Source: an uncultured Sulfitobacter sp. (lineage in GTDB: Bacteria; Pseudomonadota; Alphaproteobacteria; Rhodobacterales; Rhodobacteraceae). From it: a stretch of DNA of 64,000 bases. A program made the translations under genes and the position numbers. The first letter of the stretch is position 1. Every line of letters starts with the position of its first letter. Below, piece after piece: positions 9,150-17,005 of the stretch. The stretch is taken from contig NZ_CANMQS010000003.1 of the NCBI RefSeq assembly GCF_947500075.1, positions 1 to 64,000 of the forward strand. Direction: 5' to 3'. The notes beneath the pieces were generated by a model that was not told the origin of the DNA, did no database searches, and saw only the letters and a program-made list of their open reading frames with translations.

Positions 9150-9721
9150 TGGTTGTACTCAACAAGATTTACACGCGCACGGGCGATGGTGGCACAACCG
9201 CTTTGGGCAATGGCGACCGGGTGGCAAAGCATGACCCGCGCGTCGAAGCCTACGGCACCTCGGATGAGTTGAACTGCTTTGTCGGTGTGGCGCGCCTGTC
9301 TGCCGAAGGGGAGACGGATGATGCCCTCGCCCGTATTCAGAACGACCTGTTCGATCTGGGCGCGGATCTGTGCCGCCCCGACATGGCCGCAGATGCCGAA
9401 GCGGAATACCCGCCTTTGCGCATGACACCCGAACAGGTGGATCGGCTCGAATCCGAAATTGATGTGATGAACGCAGCGCTTGAGCCCCTGCGCAGCTTCA
9501 TCCTGCCGGGTGGCTCCCCTTTGGCCGCACAACTGCACGTCTGCCGCACCGTGGCGCGCCGGGCAGAACGGCTGGCCGTCCTGCTGGCTGAAGACACCGC
9601 AGTAAATGAGGCAGCCGTGAAATACCTCAACCGCCTCAGCGACTGGTTCTTTGTCGCGGCCCGGATGGCCAACAATGCCGGCAAAGACGACGTGCTTTGG
9701 GTGCCGGGGGCGAACCGCTAG
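9149..9721 (+). CDS. Cob(I)yrinic acid a,c-diamide adenosyltransferase, PduO type
   Basis: Makes adenosylcobalamin from ATP and reduced corrinoid. The 190 residues carry the PduO-type N-terminal ATP loop (YTRTGDGGTTALGNGDRVAK), the DELNCFVG segment, and the later conserved helix RTVARRAER. Length and motifs fit the homotrimeric enzyme. The product is the cofactor of methylmalonyl- and ethylmalonyl-CoA mutases, in keeping with mcd elsewhere in the window. The stop TAG is shared with the opposite gene within CTAG at 9718-9721. Confidence 0.93.
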   Translation: MVVLNKIYTRTGDGGTTALGNGDRVAKHDPRVEAYGTSDELNCFVGVARLSAEGETDDALARIQNDLFDLGADLCRPDMAADAEAEYPPLRMTPEQVDRLESEIDVMNAALEPLRSFILPGGSPLAAQLHVCRTVARRAERLAVLLAEDTAVNEAAVKYLNRLSDWFFVAARMANNAGKDDVLWVPGANR

Positions 9722-10089
9722 GCTGACGGCGCTTCTGGCTCCCACAACTCAATCGGATTGCCTTCGGGATCATGCAAATGGGCGAATTTACCGATCCCCG
9801 GCATGTCATCCAACCGTGTGCAGGCAATCCCGGCCTCCTCCAACTGCGCCAGCATCGGCTCCAACCGGGCAACGCGGAAATTGACCATGACCGCCTTCTC
9901 AACCGTGAAATAGGTGGTATCGGCCGCGAAAGGCGCAAACACCGTCGGCCCTCCGCTGGCAACCCAAGGTTGCCCTTCGGCTGTTTGAGGCACCAGATCG
10001 ATGCCCAGATGATCCAGATACCACCGCGCCAGTTTTTCCGGCGCTGCGGCGCGAAAAAACAGCCCCCCGAATCCCAGAACTTTCTCCAT
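9718..10089 (-). CDS. VOC-family (glyoxalase/bleomycin-resistance fold) protein
   Basis: A 123-residue single-domain VOC protein: two beta-alpha-beta-beta-beta halves, the second ending in the typical HDPEGNPIELWEP. The family includes glyoxalase I, dioxygenases and antibiotic-binding proteins; nothing here fixes the substrate. The start ATG 10089 is preceded by GGGAG; an upstream in-frame start would add residues without homology. The gene is convergent with the adenosyltransferase, and its stop TAG is the reverse reading of the same CTAG. Confidence 0.85.
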   Translation of the reverse strand: MEKVLGFGGLFFRAAAPEKLARWYLDHLGIDLVPQTAEGQPWVASGGPTVFAPFAADTTYFTVEKAVMVNFRVARLEPMLAQLEEAGIACTRLDDMPGIGKFAHLHDPEGNPIELWEPEAPSA

Positions 10090-10273
10090 CCCGATCTCCC
10101 TTCTTGCACATGGGTGCATGAGGTTGGCGCTAACAGCGCATCAGACGTGACGTTCTAACACATTTTACGGACGATTTTTCACTGTTTCAACCGATGCGAA
10201 CGCTATATCACATGCCAGAGATTTGCCGTGCCGGGACTCTGGCGCATTGAAAAAACCAAGGAGAGTGACGCTC

Positions 10274-11032
10274 ATGAAGGTGCTTGTACCTGTCAAACGC
10301 GTGATTGATTACAACGTGAAAGTCCGCGTGAAAGCGGATGGATCGGGTGTTGATCTTGCCAACGTGAAAATGTCGATGAACCCGTTTGACGAGATTTCCG
10401 TCGAACAGGCGATCCGCCTCAAGGAAGCGGGTCAGGCGGATGAGGTTGTGGCGGTTTCCATCGGTGTGAAGCAAGCCCAGGAAACCCTGCGGACCGCTTT
10501 GGCCATGGGCGCAGACCGCGCGATCCTGGTTGTTGCGACCGACGATGTGCACAACGATATTGAGCCGCTGGCCGTTGCCAAGATCCTCAAAGGGATCGTC
10601 GACGAAGAGCAGCCCGGCCTCGTGCTCTGCGGCAAGCAGTCCATCGACAACGACATGAACGCCACCGGGCAGATGCTCTCCGCGCTGATGGGCTGGTCAC
10701 AGGCAACCTTTGCATCCGAAGTTGAGATCGCAGGCGACAAGGCAAAAGTCACCCGCGAAGTGGACGGCGGTTTGCAGACCATCGAGGTCTCCATGCCCAC
10801 CGTAATCACGGTTGATCTGCGCCTGAACGAGCCGCGCTATGCGTCGCTGCCCAACATCATGAAGGCAAAGAAAAAGCCGCTGGATGAGAAAACTCCGGCG
10901 GATTACGGCGTCGATGTCGCCAACCGTCTTGAGATCGTCAAAACGTCCGAGCCGGAAGAGCGTGCGGCAGGCATCAAGGTCGGCTCTGTGGATGAGCTGG
11001 TCGAGAAACTCAAAGAAGCGGGGGCTGTGTAA
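10274..11032 (+). CDS. etfB: Electron transfer flavoprotein, beta subunit
   Basis: The AMP-binding subunit of the soluble heterodimer that takes electrons from acyl-CoA dehydrogenases and passes them to ETF-ubiquinone oxidoreductase. The 252 residues show the family pattern from [20 protein letters not shown] onward, the MNPFDE segment and the conserved [20 protein letters not shown] signature. The frame is open upstream, but ATG 10274 with an AAGGAGAGTG ribosome site is the evident start. The stop overlaps the etfA start (TAATG), giving one coupled unit. A likely client in this window is Mcd. Confidence 0.96.
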   Translation: MKVLVPVKRVIDYNVKVRVKADGSGVDLANVKMSMNPFDEISVEQAIRLKEAGQADEVVAVSIGVKQAQETLRTALAMGADRAILVVATDDVHNDIEPLAVAKILKGIVDEEQPGLVLCGKQSIDNDMNATGQMLSALMGWSQATFASEVEIAGDKAKVTREVDGGLQTIEVSMPTVITVDLRLNEPRYASLPNIMKAKKKPLDEKTPADYGVDVANRLEIVKTSEPEERAAGIKVGSVDELVEKLKEAGAV

Positions 11033-11958
11033 TGGCTGTTCTACTCCTTGCAGAAGTAACCGATGGCGAACTGGCGATGGACGCCACGGCAAAGGCCGTG
11101 ACGGCTGCCAAGCAATTGGGCGATGTGACTGTTCTGGCCGCAGGCGGTTCTGCCGCCGCTGCGGGCGAAGCTGCGGCGAAGATCGACGGCGTGTCCAAAG
11201 TGCTGGTCGCCGAAGACGCGTCCCTGGGCCACCGTATGGCGGAATCCACGGCGGCGCTGATCGTGTCTCTGGCTGGCGATTATGAGCATATCGTGGCTCC
11301 GGCCACGACCGATGCCAAAAACGTCATGCCCCGCGTGGCGGCGTTGCTGGATGTGATGGTGATCTCAGACGCCTCTGGCGTTGTGGATGGCAACACGTTC
11401 GAACGCCCCATCTATGCAGGCAACGCAATCCAGACTGTCAAATCAACGGATGCCAAGAAGGTTGTCACCTTCCGTGGCGCATCTTTTGACGCGGCAGGCG
11501 AAGGCGGCTCGGCTTCAGTGGAAACCATCGGAGCGGCGGCTGATCCCGGCCTGTCCTCCTGGGTCGAAGACAAGGTTGCGGAAAGCGACCGCCCGGAGCT
11601 GACATCGGCAGGCGTTGTTGTCTCCGGTGGTCGCGGTGTCGGGTCTGAGGAAGACTTCGCCCTGATCGAAAAGCTGGCGGACAAACTGGGTGCGGCTGTT
11701 GGCGCGTCCCGCGCGGCGGTCGATTCCGGCTACGCCCCCAACGACTGGCAGGTTGGTCAGACCGGCAAGGTCGTCGCCCCTGAGCTTTATGTTGCTGTCG
11801 GCATCTCCGGTGCGATCCAGCACCTGGCGGGCATGAAAGACAGCAAGATCATCGTCGCGATCAACAAGGACGAAGAAGCGCCGATCTTTCAGGTGGCGGA
11901 CTTCGGCCTCGTGGCAGACCTGTTCGACGCGGTGCCAGAGCTGACGGAAAAGCTCTGA
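11032..11958 (+). CDS. etfA: Electron transfer flavoprotein, alpha subunit
   Basis: The FAD-carrying partner of EtfB. The 308 residues comprise an N-terminal alpha/beta domain and a C-terminal FAD domain from about residue 190, with SGGRGVGS (198-205), the [20 protein letters not shown] stretch and the [11 protein letters not shown] segment typical of EtfA. It is co-translated with etfB and followed by a strong terminator at 11992. No dehydrogenase gene is in the operon, so this is the general housekeeping ETF. Confidence 0.96.
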   Translation: MAVLLLAEVTDGELAMDATAKAVTAAKQLGDVTVLAAGGSAAAAGEAAAKIDGVSKVLVAEDASLGHRMAESTAALIVSLAGDYEHIVAPATTDAKNVMPRVAALLDVMVISDASGVVDGNTFERPIYAGNAIQTVKSTDAKKVVTFRGASFDAAGEGGSASVETIGAAADPGLSSWVEDKVAESDRPELTSAGVVVSGGRGVGSEEDFALIEKLADKLGAAVGASRAAVDSGYAPNDWQVGQTGKVVAPELYVAVGISGAIQHLAGMKDSKIIVAINKDEEAPIFQVADFGLVADLFDAVPELTEKL

Positions 11959-11991
11959 ACACAGCATCACGCTGCGTCCCAGATCCAGTGC

Positions 11992-12018
11992 AAGGCCCGC
12001 CAATGTGGCGGGCCTTTT
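11992..12018 (+). terminator. Terminator of etfBA
   Basis: AAGGCCCGCC and GGCGGGCCTT pair perfectly around an AATGT loop and are followed by TTTT. The hairpin sits 33 bases after the etfA stop. It also precedes the stop of the convergent DUF6473 gene and could act in both directions. Confidence 0.9.
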
Positions 12019-12034
12019 GCTTTGGGTCAGGGCC

Positions 12035-12877
12035 CTAAGGCATCATGTACCTGATGGTCTGGAGCAAGGCATCCGCCGCCTCCGCATGGGCGTCGGGCCC
12101 CAGCATTTCTGCCGCTGCGACAGATTCCATTTCCGCAAATACCATCCCATCCGTTCCGGCCGCGCATGCCTCGGGAGAGGCAACCACCTCAACCACATGG
12201 GTGGCCAGCGCGCGCACCTCATCCATCATCTCCCGTGTGATGAACAGGGGATCGCCTGACAGATCGCCGTCATTGACGGTTGCATCCTGGCTCTGCGGCG
12301 CATGATCTGAAAACCACAGGACAATCGACCGGCCCGAAATCTGTTTCAACATCAACCGCATCCGCGCGCTCCACGCAGCCTGAAGTTCGGCCCGGACGGT
12401 GGCAAACCGATCTGGCGAGACCCGCGCAAGCTCTGTCACCAGATGGCGGTTATAGTGGAAGTCGGCAAAATCCACCTCACGATAGATCGTGCGCAACAGA
12501 TTGGACGCGGACACAAATCGGTCGTTGCGGCGCGGGTGCACCGTATAGAACCGGTTGGTCATGTTCTGGGCACCCATCACCTGCAAGACGGTGATGGCGC
12601 CTTTTGCGGTCGCGCCCGGCACGAATGGATCATGGGCAAAGGCATCAATGCCCGCGTTGGGCAGGCCGAAATTGACACAAGTCATGCCCAATTGTTCCTC
12701 TACCAAAGCCGGAAAGGGTTTGGCGATAAACTTCCCGTATGTCTCCGTCCCACCGACAAAGGCCACATAGGGCGCGTTCAAATCCCGGCGCGGGCCGCGA
12801 AAAAGCAGCCGCGACGCGCCATAGCGGCACGGCAAATAGTCAAGGGCCCCTGGCCCCAGTGCATCAAAGGTCATCAT
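12035..12877 (-). CDS. DUF6473 family protein
   Basis: About 280 residues, matching the Rhodobacterales family that begins with a ...GALDYLPCRYG... segment followed by VAFVGGTETYGKFIAKPFP and CVNFGLPNAGIDAF. The pattern suggests an alpha/beta fold with a glycine-rich loop near the N-terminus; no biochemical function is known to me. The start is ATG 12877 or 12874, just after AAGGTG; a GTG at 12883 is also in frame. The gene is convergent with etfA and divergent from hbd. Confidence 0.8.
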   Translation of the reverse strand: MMTFDALGPGALDYLPCRYGASRLLFRGPRRDLNAPYVAFVGGTETYGKFIAKPFPALVEEQLGMTCVNFGLPNAGIDAFAHDPFVPGATAKGAITVLQVMGAQNMTNRFYTVHPRRNDRFVSASNLLRTIYREVDFADFHYNRHLVTELARVSPDRFATVRAELQAAWSARMRLMLKQISGRSIVLWFSDHAPQSQDATVNDGDLSGDPLFITREMMDEVRALATHVVEVVASPEACAAGTDGMVFAEMESVAAAEMLGPDAHAEAADALLQTIRYMMP

Positions 12878-13032
12878 ACCCACCTTGTTTTACTCACCCG
12901 AAATGCAGGATGGGGCAGGCCCGCTACGATTCGCTTAACAGGCGGGTTTTCGACAGGTTTTCGTCAAAAGCGGCCCTTGCAGTGGCGCAGGCCCCCACCC
13001 TATTGTGACGCAACTCTTGCAAAGGACAGCAC

Positions 13033-13908
13033 ATGGAAATCCAGACAATCGGCATCGTGGGTGCGGGACAGATGGGCAATGGGATCGCCCATGTGATGGC
13101 GCTGGCTGGATACGACGTGCAACTGAATGACGTGAGCACAGATGCCCTCAAGCAGGCGGTTGAGCTGGTCGAAGGCAACATGGCCCGCCAGGTGGGGCGC
13201 GGCAAAGTCAGCGAAGCAGACATGACCGCAGCGCTGGCCCGCATCAAGACAACGCCGACCCTTACTGATCTGGGCCAAAGCGATCTGGTGATCGAAGCCG
13301 CGACAGAGCGTGAAACAGTCAAACAGGCGATCTTCGAAGACCTGCTGCCCCATCTGAAACCCACGACCATCCTGACGTCGAACACATCGTCCATCTCCAT
13401 CACCCGGCTGGCCAGCCGCACCGACCGGCCGGAAAAATTCATGGGGTTTCACTTCATGAACCCGGTGCCTGTGATGCAATTGGTCGAATTGATCCGCGGC
13501 ATTGCCACCGATGAGGAAACCTTCTCCGCCTGCAAACAGGTGGTAGACAAACTGGGCAAAACCGCTGCCTCTGCCGAGGATTTCCCCGCCTTTATCGTCA
13601 ACCGCATCCTGATGCCCATGATCAACGAGGCGGTGTATACGCTCTATGAAGGGGTCGGGAATGTACAATCCATCGACAGTTCGATGAAGCTGGGGGCAAA
13701 CCACCCCATGGGACCGCTGGAGCTGGCCGATTTCATCGGGCTGGACACATGCCTTGCCATCATGAACGTGCTGCATGATGGGCTGGCCGACACAAAGTAC
13801 CGCCCCTGCCCGCTGCTGACGAAATACGTCGAAGCAGGATGGCTCGGCCGCAAGACCCAGCGCGGGTTTTACGACTATCGCGGTGATGCGCCGGTGCCGA
13901 CCCGCTGA
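13033..13908 (+). CDS. hbd: 3-hydroxybutyryl-CoA dehydrogenase
   Basis: NAD(P)-linked oxidation of 3-hydroxybutyryl-CoA to acetoacetyl-CoA, or the reverse. The 291 residues begin with a Rossmann motif GAGQMGNG (10-17), continue with the family signature GFHFMNPVPVMQLVE around residue 140, and end with the C-terminal domain (NHPMGPLELADFIGLD). It is a single-function enzyme, not the fused FadB type. AAAGGA precedes ATG 13033. It is followed by an unusually long palindrome at 13935-14050. Confidence 0.94.
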   Translation: MEIQTIGIVGAGQMGNGIAHVMALAGYDVQLNDVSTDALKQAVELVEGNMARQVGRGKVSEADMTAALARIKTTPTLTDLGQSDLVIEAATERETVKQAIFEDLLPHLKPTTILTSNTSSISITRLASRTDRPEKFMGFHFMNPVPVMQLVELIRGIATDEETFSACKQVVDKLGKTAASAEDFPAFIVNRILMPMINEAVYTLYEGVGNVQSIDSSMKLGANHPMGPLELADFIGLDTCLAIMNVLHDGLADTKYRPCPLLTKYVEAGWLGRKTQRGFYDYRGDAPVPTR

Positions 13909-13934
13909 ATGGTCATTAGGCGCAGGACACCATC

Positions 13935-14050
13935 GCCGCGTCTTCCAAATGGTTAAAGAAACCCCCGCGGAGCGTTAAAATCTCTTCTGGAGCACCAAAA
14001 GAGATTTCAGACCTCCGGTGGGGTTTTTTAGACCATTTGGAAGACGCGGC
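13935..14050. repeat. 116-bp nested inverted repeat between convergent genes
   Basis: Outer arms 13935-13953 and 14032-14050 are a perfect 19-bp inverted repeat. Inside, AAACCCC (13959-13965) faces GGGGTTT (14020-14026), GGAG (13969-13972) faces CTCC (14013-14016), and AAATCTCTT (13978-13986) pairs with AAGAGATTT (13999-14007). Each outer arm contains the core CTTCCAAATGGT, which recurs at 28489 and 43299. It lies between hbd and the acyltransferase gene and could terminate both. Confidence 0.9.
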
Positions 14051-14055
14051 TGAAC

Positions 14056-14943
14056 CTAGTCCTTGAGCGCCATCGTATGCGCCCGCAACCAGGCCATGAA
14101 GGCGCGGGGATCATCGGCGCGTTTGTCGATTTCTTCCTGCGGGATCGGGTGCCCCACCACCGGGGCCTGTGGTTTGTTGCAGCTGTGGACCACTTCATGC
14201 AGCAACAGGCCCTGACGCAGCATCGGGCTGACCTGATTGGCGATCTGATACGCGCGGCTGTTCTGACCTGGAAAACGAATTGGCACCACGGTTGCGCCGG
14301 AACGGCGGATGACTTTCGCGGTAAAGACGTTCCATTCCGCTTCGATCGCCGGGCCCCACCATGTTTCCGAGCTGGCAACGACGCCGGACGGGAACAGCGC
14401 CACAACCCCACCTTCCTTGAGGTGCGTCATCGCCTTGGCGCGCATCTCTACCCCTTTGCGTTGGGCGTCGGGGTCATGGGGGAAAGGCACGGGGATCATG
14501 TAGCTGCCCGCAACTTCATCGATGGAGGTCAACAGGGACCGGGTCAGGATGCGGTAGTCGGGGCGCACGCGGCCAATGAGATCAGCAAAGATCATCCCGT
14601 CAACCATGCCATGCGGATGGTTGGCCACCACGACAACGGGGCCGTCTTTCGGGATGCGGGCCAATTGCTCTGCCGGGGTTTGCAGTTCGATGCCCATGGT
14701 ATCAAGGGCCGCGCGCCAGAACGCCTGCCCGCTTGGCGCGCCGCGTTTTTCGAATTTGCGGATCATCCGCAGGATCGACAGCTTGCCGGTGAACAGCTCC
14801 ATCAGGCTGATCACGCGCGACTGGAACGGGTTGTCGAAGGTAGAGGCATACGAAAGGCTGCGGCGGTCGTACTTGGTGAAAGTGACCTTCTCCTCCTCCG
14901 GGGGTGTCCCGGTGGTACCCTTCAATGAGTGCGCGTCGTCCAT
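14056..14943 (-). CDS. Lysophospholipid acyltransferase-family protein (hemolysin-like)
   Basis: A 295-residue PlsC-superfamily acyltransferase that would move an acyl group onto a lysolipid. The catalytic block is NHPHGMVDG at residues 108-116, with His109 and Asp115 spaced as in the hemolysin-related or ornithine-lipid branch (H-x5-D). The FPSGVV motif and the ...VPIRFPGQNS block follow. No membrane helix is obvious. It starts 36 bases after the HPr stop and is probably in the same transcript as HPr, EIIA, rapZ and hprK. The ATG at 14943 is chosen over the adjacent GTG. The exact lipid is unknown. Confidence 0.85.
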   Translation of the reverse strand: MDDAHSLKGTTGTPPEEEKVTFTKYDRRSLSYASTFDNPFQSRVISLMELFTGKLSILRMIRKFEKRGAPSGQAFWRAALDTMGIELQTPAEQLARIPKDGPVVVVANHPHGMVDGMIFADLIGRVRPDYRILTRSLLTSIDEVAGSYMIPVPFPHDPDAQRKGVEMRAKAMTHLKEGGVVALFPSGVVASSETWWGPAIEAEWNVFTAKVIRRSGATVVPIRFPGQNSRAYQIANQVSPMLRQGLLLHEVVHSCNKPQAPVVGHPIPQEEIDKRADDPRAFMAWLRAHTMALKD

Positions 14944-14979
14944 CACGATGGATTATCCTGCTTGTCTAGGCCGCTCCGG

Positions 14980-15255
14980 TCAGTCGTCTTCACCAAACCG
15001 GTCCGCAACCAGCACGGTCAGTGCATCCGCCAAGGCGTCTGCATCCGGGCCAGAGGTTTGCACGTCAATAGTGCTTCCACAGCTGGCTGCCAACATCAAA
15101 AGCCCCATGATACTGTCACCTGATGCGGACATGCCATCCTTGCTGATCTCGGCCCGCGCGTCAAAGGCTTCGACCACTTCCACCAGTTTGGCAGAAGCGC
15201 GGGCATGCAGCCCTTTGATGTTCACGATCTGGAGGGAGACGTCGGTCATGGGCAT
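14980..15255 (-). CDS. HPr-family phosphocarrier protein
   Basis: A 91-residue phosphocarrier of the PTS. Both regulatory sites are visible: the phosphorylated histidine H17 in GLHARAS and the kinase-target serine S48 in DSIMGLL. With HprK, EIIA-Man and RapZ upstream and no sugar permease genes, it belongs to a regulatory branch of the PTS. Enzyme I is not in the window. The start ATG 15255 follows AAAAGG; an alternative ATG is at 15249. Nine bases separate it from the EIIA stop. Confidence 0.93.
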   Translation of the reverse strand: MPMTDVSLQIVNIKGLHARASAKLVEVVEAFDARAEISKDGMSASGDSIMGLLMLAASCGSTIDVQTSGPDADALADALTVLVADRFGEDD

Positions 15256-15264
15256 GGGGGCCTT

Positions 15265-15657
15265 TTAATTGGCACTGACATTCTGGCTGTCGATGTATTT
15301 CTTACCTGCTTCAAGTGCCGCACGCACGGCATCCGGGACGGCCATGTGGCGGGATTTGGCCAGTTTGATCAGCATCGGCAGATTTGCCCCGTACAGGATG
15401 CGGCGGTTTTCAGGACGGCACGCCAACAGGGACAGGTTCGAGGGGGAGCCGCCAAACAGGTCCGTCACCACCACAACGCCGTCGCCCTTGTCGACCGCAT
15501 CTGCGGCCTGACAGATCTCTTTTTCCTTGGCAGCGCGGTCGTGATCCGCCCGGATCGCGATGGCCTGCACGCCATTCTGGGACCCCACAACATGCTCAAT
15601 CGCCGCAAGGTACTCCTGCGCCAAACCGCCATGTGCGACAATTACGATCCCGATCAC
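15265..15657 (-). CDS. PTS EIIA component, mannose type
   Basis: A single-domain EIIA of the mannose family, 130 residues. The phosphorylation site is H9 in IVAHGGLAQ, and the VVVVTDLFGGSPSN block is the family hallmark. No EIIB, EIIC or EIID partners are present, so it probably senses the PTS phosphorylation state instead of importing sugar; in related alphaproteobacteria it feeds into HprK and ChvG/ChvI. Its ATG overlaps the rapZ stop (ATGA at 15654-15657). Confidence 0.93.
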   Translation of the reverse strand: MIGIVIVAHGGLAQEYLAAIEHVVGSQNGVQAIAIRADHDRAAKEKEICQAADAVDKGDGVVVVTDLFGGSPSNLSLLACRPENRRILYGANLPMLIKLAKSRHMAVPDAVRAALEAGKKYIDSQNVSAN

Positions 15658-16565
15658 GTGGGTGCCTCTGATTTCTGCTGGCCATCCAGCTCGCGGTGTC
15701 TAATTGACACCTGCCAGCCCGCTTGCGCAAGGCGCAAAGCGTGTGCTTGCGCCAATGTGACCGAGCGGTGCTGCCCCCCCGTGCACCCAAACGCGATGGA
15801 GACGTGGGATTTGCCCTCTTCGCGGCAGGCAGGCAGGATCAGCTGGCACAGGTCAAAGACCTTGTCGGCGAAGGCTGCGTATTTTGGGTCTGCGCTGACA
15901 TAGTCAGCGACCACAGCATCCCGACCATCCATCGCGCGCAAATCAGGTGACCAGTAGGGGTTGCGCAGGAAACGGCAGTCGAAAACCATGTCCACCGATT
16001 GCGGCAATCCGCGTTTGTAGGAAAACGACTGAACCGATACCGTCAGGTGGTGCTGGCCGCCGGGGGCGAACCAACGCTCCACTTCCGCGCGCAGCTGGTG
16101 GACATTCAGCGATGAGGTATCAATCAGCACGTCGGCGCGGGCGCGCAGGGGGCGCAAAAGATCCTGTTCGCGTGCAACCCCATCGGCGGGGCGGTCTTCG
16201 GGTGCCATGGGATGGCGGCGGCGGGTTTCAGAGTAGCGGCGCAGCAGCACATCCGTGGCGCAATCCAGATAGAGCAGTTCAGCCGTGGTATCGGCACGCA
16301 CCGCAAGCTGGCCTATCAGATCAAGCACCGCATCGGTCGTGAAATCGCGGTTGCGGGTGTCGATGCCCAGCGCCACCGGGCCATCGTGCCCCGGCCCGTC
16401 CAGCAGCGCGGGCATCAGGCGCAGGGGCAGATTGTCAATCGTCTCAAACCCCGCGTCCTCCAACACATTCAGCGCAGAGGATCGCCCGGCACCAGAGGGC
16501 CCCGTCACCAGCACAAAGCGGCGCGGGCTATCCCTTTCAAGCGCTGGCATGTCGGATTTTGTCAT
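15654..16565 (-). CDS. rapZ: RNase adapter protein RapZ
   Basis: A nucleotide-binding adapter of 303 residues. In enterobacteria it directs RNase E to the small RNA GlmZ; in alphaproteobacteria its target is not settled. The N-terminal P-loop reads GPSGAGRS (22-29), with Arg where most family members have Lys. The C-terminal domain has the conserved IAFGCTGGQHRSV region near residues 264-276. It is coupled to hprK upstream and EIIA downstream by 4-base overlaps on both sides. Confidence 0.93.
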   Translation of the reverse strand: MTKSDMPALERDSPRRFVLVTGPSGAGRSSALNVLEDAGFETIDNLPLRLMPALLDGPGHDGPVALGIDTRNRDFTTDAVLDLIGQLAVRADTTAELLYLDCATDVLLRRYSETRRRHPMAPEDRPADGVAREQDLLRPLRARADVLIDTSSLNVHQLRAEVERWFAPGGQHHLTVSVQSFSYKRGLPQSVDMVFDCRFLRNPYWSPDLRAMDGRDAVVADYVSADPKYAAFADKVFDLCQLILPACREEGKSHVSIAFGCTGGQHRSVTLAQAHALRLAQAGWQVSIRHRELDGQQKSEAPT

Positions 16566-16993
16566 GTTGGGTCAGATATGCCATGCGACAGGCAAAGCAA
16601 GATCGCGGCCGGGAAATGCGCCGCCTCTACACGCCGCAGGCAGCGCAGCGGGCGCTCCAGCACAGAAATGCTGTGCGTTTGGGGCAGGCGCGCGGTTTCC
16701 GTCTCACTCAGCTCGACAGCAAGTGTGAGGGGTGTGGGGCCTGCGGTGGGCGCATTCAGAATGCCAATACCGCGCGCTTCGATCAGACCTGCGATCGCAT
16801 CCGGCGCGCCGGCGATCAGGCCATCGCCTTCACGGGTGACGACGGTGCGGTCATCGCTGACCAATTGCGCGCCGCGGCTGATCAGGTCAAGCGCCAGCGC
16901 GGATTTGCCCGACCCGGATGGCCCCATGATCAAGACCGCACGTCCTTCATACGCCACCGAAGTCGCGTGCAGGATCGTTTCAGGAGACAGCAT
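16562..16993 (-). CDS. hprK: HPr kinase/phosphorylase, short alphaproteobacterial form
   Basis: Phosphorylates and dephosphorylates the regulatory serine of HPr. At 143 residues it is about half the length of the Firmicutes enzyme and lacks the N-terminal domain; the catalytic domain is intact, with the P-loop GPSGSGKS at 24-31 and a downstream VSDDRT segment where the phosphorylase acid is expected. The short form is normal in alphaproteobacteria. It follows chvG by 12 bases and overlaps rapZ by four, so the two-component and PTS genes probably share a transcript. Confidence 0.9.
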   Translation of the reverse strand: MLSPETILHATSVAYEGRAVLIMGPSGSGKSALALDLISRGAQLVSDDRTVVTREGDGLIAGAPDAIAGLIEARGIGILNAPTAGPTPLTLAVELSETETARLPQTHSISVLERPLRCLRRVEAAHFPAAILLCLSHGISDPT

Positions 16994-17005
16994 AAGTCTG
17001 GACGA

